A DNA stretch of 64,000 nt from Pseudomonadota bacterium (GTDB lineage: Bacteria > Pseudomonadota > Gammaproteobacteria > Competibacterales > Competibacteraceae), in the NCBI GenBank assembly GCA_022709365.1, contig JAKLIY010000018.1:16285-80284 (forward strand), written 5' to 3'. A program made the translations under genes and the position numbers. Position 1 is the stretch's first letter, and each line of letters begins with the position of its first letter. Under the pieces are notes generated by a model that worked only from the letters and a program-made list of their open reading frames with translations, had not been told where the DNA came from and did not search any database. Positions 61,350 to 64,000 of the stretch are shown in pieces.

Positions 61350-62054
61350 TTGCCATTGAAGAAATTTCACTACTCCGCCGTCGAGTTGTTGATGGCGCTG
61401 TTACTCCTTTTTATAACCGCACCCTTTGTGGAAACCCTGCCTTACGGGGGGTTGATTGAATCGATCCTGGTGACGCTCGTGATGGTATCGGCGGTGCTGG
61501 CCACCGGGGGCAAACGCTGGACTTTGGCGGTTGCGGTCGTTCTGGTCACGCCGGCGCTGGCCGGAAAATGGTTGAATTATCTTGCTCCGGGTCTGGTCCC
61601 CGTCCCAGTGTTTCTGGTCGCAACCGCACTATTCCTCGCCTTTATCGTGGGGCAGTTACTCCGATTCATTCTCCGCACTCCGCGGGTGGATACGAATGTA
61701 CTCTGCGCCGGTCTTGCCGGTTACTTGATGCTGGGACTGCTATGGGTTCCAGCGTATGTGCTCATCGCCTACCTGACGCCGGGCGCATTTGTTTTTACTG
61801 CAGTATTTCAGGATGGAAGCGCAATGAAAGGCTTCAACGCTTTCTATTTCAGCTTTATCACTCTTTGCACGGTAGGTTACGGCGATGTGATTCCAGCTTC
61901 ACATGTGGCGCGAATGCTCGTGGTGATGGAGACCCTTTCGGGCCTTTTCTATATGGCGGTGCTGGTATCTCGCCTGGTGGCCGTCTATTCCACCCAGAAT
62001 TCCCCCGACCGAATCGAGACGGCGGTGGCCAGCACGGATTCGCAATCCCCCTGA
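61350..62054 (+). CDS. Potassium channel family protein
   Basis: A 234-residue membrane protein. Four N-terminal hydrophobic segments are followed by a two-helix pore module whose selectivity filter T-V-G-Y-G-D lies at 174-179, with a last helix at about 190-215. No RCK or cyclic-nucleotide domain follows, so it is a simple Ion_trans_2 channel. The start is a TTG (61350), with a second TTG at 61356; there is no ATG nearby. It follows two hairpins after the DUF1254 gene. Confidence 0.87.
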   Translation: MPLKKFHYSAVELLMALLLLFITAPFVETLPYGGLIESILVTLVMVSAVLATGGKRWTLAVAVVLVTPALAGKWLNYLAPGLVPVPVFLVATALFLAFIVGQLLRFILRTPRVDTNVLCAGLAGYLMLGLLWVPAYVLIAYLTPGAFVFTAVFQDGSAMKGFNAFYFSFITLCTVGYGDVIPASHVARMLVVMETLSGLFYMAVLVSRLVAVYSTQNSPDRIETAVASTDSQSP

Positions 62055-62125
62055 GAAAACCTGAAGCAAAGCTGCTGTGATTTTGTTATCCCCATCAATC
62101 GGGACCAACCCTGGAGAGGCATACC

Positions 62126-62968
62126 ATGATTCGGAAAAAGATAATGCAAGCGGGACTCTGGACAGCGGTCGCCAGTGCTGGCCTGCTGGTATCGAACGGC
62201 GCAGCCTGGGGCGCTGATGTGGACATGTACGATGGCCAGTGGCATTACAGCCTCACGCCCTATGCCTGGTTCCCGAATATCCGCCAGACGCTCCAGTTCA
62301 ACACTCCGCTGGGCGGGGGCAAGACCGTCGAAGTCGAGGTCAAGCCGGACAGCTATCTCAGTAACCTCGATTTCGCCCTGATGGGGACTTTCGAGGCGCG
62401 CAAGGGCGACTGGGCTTTGGCGATGGACCTGATCTACAACGATTTCAGCGATCAGGAAGGGAAGATCAAGACCGTGCGCGGGCCGAGGGGTAACCTGTCG
62501 CTGCCGCTCGACACGAACCTGAGCGTGGACATTCAGGTGCTGGTTTGGACGGGTATCGGCAGCTACACCGTGGCCCGGAGCGCCGCCGGGACGCTGGACC
62601 TATTCGGCGGCGTGCGCTATCTGGGCCTGGAGACATCGACCGACTTGAGTTTCTCCGGGCCAGACGGGGTGCTGGGTCGCTCGGGCAGCGGCTCTGACCG
62701 GGTCAACGTGTGGGACGGAATCATCGGCGTGCGCGGCGCGGTGGAACTCGGCGATGGCGGCGACTGGTTCCTGCCGTACTATCTCGACATCGGCGCGGGC
62801 AACTATTCCAACTGGACCTGGCAAGGCTGGGCGGGGATCGGCTATCGCTTCGGCTGGGGCGACGTCACGCTCGTGTACCGCAACCTCGCCTACTCGACGA
62901 GCGGCGATGAGATCGTCGAGGATTTGCGCATGGCCGGTCCGGCGCTAGGGGCCACGTTCCGCTGGTAG
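62126..62968 (+). CDS. Outer-membrane barrel-like protein
   Basis: A 280-residue exported protein with a signal peptide to about A-W-G-A (residue 30). The rest is alternating polar/hydrophobic strands ending in the barrel signature L-G-A-T-F-R-W, with a C-terminal aromatic as needed for outer-membrane insertion. The segments Y-D-G-Q-W-H-Y-S-L-T-P-Y-A-W-F-P and G-I-G-Y-R-F-G-W-G-D are typical. Ligand unknown. GGAGAGG precedes the ATG. Confidence 0.82.
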   Translation: MIRKKIMQAGLWTAVASAGLLVSNGAAWGADVDMYDGQWHYSLTPYAWFPNIRQTLQFNTPLGGGKTVEVEVKPDSYLSNLDFALMGTFEARKGDWALAMDLIYNDFSDQEGKIKTVRGPRGNLSLPLDTNLSVDIQVLVWTGIGSYTVARSAAGTLDLFGGVRYLGLETSTDLSFSGPDGVLGRSGSGSDRVNVWDGIIGVRGAVELGDGGDWFLPYYLDIGAGNYSNWTWQGWAGIGYRFGWGDVTLVYRNLAYSTSGDEIVEDLRMAGPALGATFRW

Positions 62969-63053
62969 AACGCGAGCCGATAGCCAGACGGACGCTCCGT
63001 AACCTCGACCATCGGCGTCCGCAGACTCCAATCAACGCACAAGAGAAACCACT

Positions 63054-63809
63054 TTGAATTCCTTTCTCGCCGCCGCCATAGCCGCCGCCTGCCTGTTCGG
63101 AGCCGTATTGCTCGGGATGGGTCTGCGTCGCCTCCTTCCCGCGCATCACCTGAGCAATGACACCAAGGATACCGTAAAGCTCGCCATGGGTCTGGTCGCG
63201 ACCATGGCGGCCCTGGTCCTGGGGTTGCTCGTGAGTTCGGCCAAGAGCGACCACGACACCGGACAAAGCGACGTGAGCCAGATGGCCGCCAAGGTCGCCT
63301 TTCTCGACCGGGTGCTGGCCGACTACGGACCCGAAACCGTAGAGGTCCGCGCCCAGCTTCGCTCCATGACCGAGGAGGGGGTCCGGCGCATGTGGCCTGA
63401 AGAAGGGAAGATGCCGGTCCAGTTGGCCCCCAACACCCAAGCGGGCGATGCGGTCTATTTGGCCATCCAGCATCTCTCCCCGCATGATGACATTCAACGC
63501 GGCCTCAAGGCCCAGGCGGCGACCCTCGCGGTCGAAATCGGCCAGCTTCGAGCACTGCTGCTTGCCCAGTCGATCCCCACCATTTCCATGCCGCTGCTGA
63601 TCGTGGTGGTCTCCTGGCTGGTGGTCATCTTCCTCAGCTTCAGCCTGTTCGCGCCACCCAACGCGACCGCCAACCTCGCCTTGATGGTCGGGATCCTCGC
63701 CGTCTCGGGCGCCATCTACCTGATCCTGGAACTGGACCAACCCTTTGGCGGCCTGATCCAGATCGCCAGCGAGCCGCTGCGTAACGCCTTGAGCCACCTC
63801 GCGAAATGA
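63054..63809 (+). CDS. DUF4239-like membrane protein
   Basis: A 251-residue membrane protein. TM1 lies at about 5-25, TM2 at 45-62 (V-K-L-A-M-G-L-V-A-T-M-A-A-L-V-L-G), a long cytoplasmic helix region follows at 65-170, and two helices lie at about 180-230. The layout equals that of the 41504 product (two helices, soluble middle, two helices), though the sequence is diverged and lacks its E-E-T-N-A-I-G block. It starts with TTG after AAGAGA. No channel motif is visible. Confidence 0.75.
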   Translation: MNSFLAAAIAAACLFGAVLLGMGLRRLLPAHHLSNDTKDTVKLAMGLVATMAALVLGLLVSSAKSDHDTGQSDVSQMAAKVAFLDRVLADYGPETVEVRAQLRSMTEEGVRRMWPEEGKMPVQLAPNTQAGDAVYLAIQHLSPHDDIQRGLKAQAATLAVEIGQLRALLLAQSIPTISMPLLIVVVSWLVVIFLSFSLFAPPNATANLALMVGILAVSGAIYLILELDQPFGGLIQIASEPLRNALSHLAK

Positions 63810-63975
63810 GGCTCATGTAAATCGACCATGCACCCTTCCTCCTGGCGATTTCCCTGGTTTGTGGCGCTGCCTGAGAGACTAATGGGATGGTCCGCCCCGC
63901 TCCCCCAAGGAGTCCAAAGCGGGCACACTAGGTGATGTTGTCAACCATCCTCTACTGAGAGTACGGAGCGGACCC

Positions 63976-64000
63976 ATGAAAGAGCATAACAGCAACGAGC
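63976..64000 (+). CDS. Start of a gene cut by the window edge
   Basis: ATG at 63976 (M-K-E-H-N-S-N-E) preceded by CGGAGCGG about 6 bases upstream. Only eight codons are visible, so no assignment is possible. It is in the same direction as the preceding membrane protein after a 166-base gap. Confidence 0.4.

Noticed and set aside
1..64000. tRNA or rRNA genes
   Set aside because: No cloverleaf T-loop signatures or rRNA sequence were seen on reading; a dedicated tRNA scan would be decisive.

Overview
The window reads as a chromosomal segment of a GC-rich Gammaproteobacterium. Arguments are the Gram-negative envelope (lipoboxes, outer-membrane barrels, a Tat signal), sigma-54 activators, an HD-GYP sensor, a full Mrp antiporter, PPK2 and FabI. 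The dispersed small palindromes and Uma2 genes resemble what is known from environmental lineages such as Candidatus Competibacteraceae, but that assignment is inference. No rRNA, tRNA or CRISPR array was seen.

1-19 kb is mostly housekeeping and membrane physiology: the end of a ribbon-helix-helix-like protein, a GT4 glycosyltransferase and a GH57 hydrolase flanking an MscS channel, a MIF-like tautomerase, a Uma2 protein, the complete Mrp (Mnh) antiporter operon with A and B fused, an APC permease, a BluB-like enzyme, and a 1369-residue membrane protein that looks like two secreted proteins joined head to tail.

19-22 kb is a gene graveyard: a broken threonine dehydratase, the detached HTH tail of a sigma-54 activator, a truncated amidohydrolase cut by an IS982-type transposase remnant, and GC-rich hairpin repeats. 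22-34.7 kb returns to intact genes: an HdeA-like protein, pyrF, a GNAT, murI, a second Uma2, a type IIL (MmeI-like) restriction-methylation enzyme bracketed by two paralogous small genes, and a probable operon of membrane protein, PPK2, phosphate acyltransferase, FabI and a GAF-PAS sigma-54 activator.

34.7-48 kb is rich in repeats and signalling: two copies of a 140-bp repeat carrying a sigma-54-like promoter motif, one of them split by a small monooxygenase-like gene; an HD-GYP sensor; a DUF2092 lipoprotein with a glycine-rich partner; a Tat-signal glycine-rich protein with five W-x-N motifs; 6-phosphofructokinase; an AraC regulator; and a PAS-PAS sigma-54 activator facing a sigma-54-like promoter and an EF-hand gene.

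48-64 kb is an array of exported proteins all on the plus strand: a YSC84 lipoprotein, a barrel-like protein, a second DUF2092 plus glycine-rich pair, two LysM-sulfatase fusions, two DUF1254 proteins with the scar of a third sulfatase between them, a potassium channel, another outer-membrane protein and a membrane protein. Repeated hairpins follow the second sulfatase, the scar and the second DUF1254 gene. This array is the best candidate here for an undescribed envelope system; its substrate cannot be read from the sequence.
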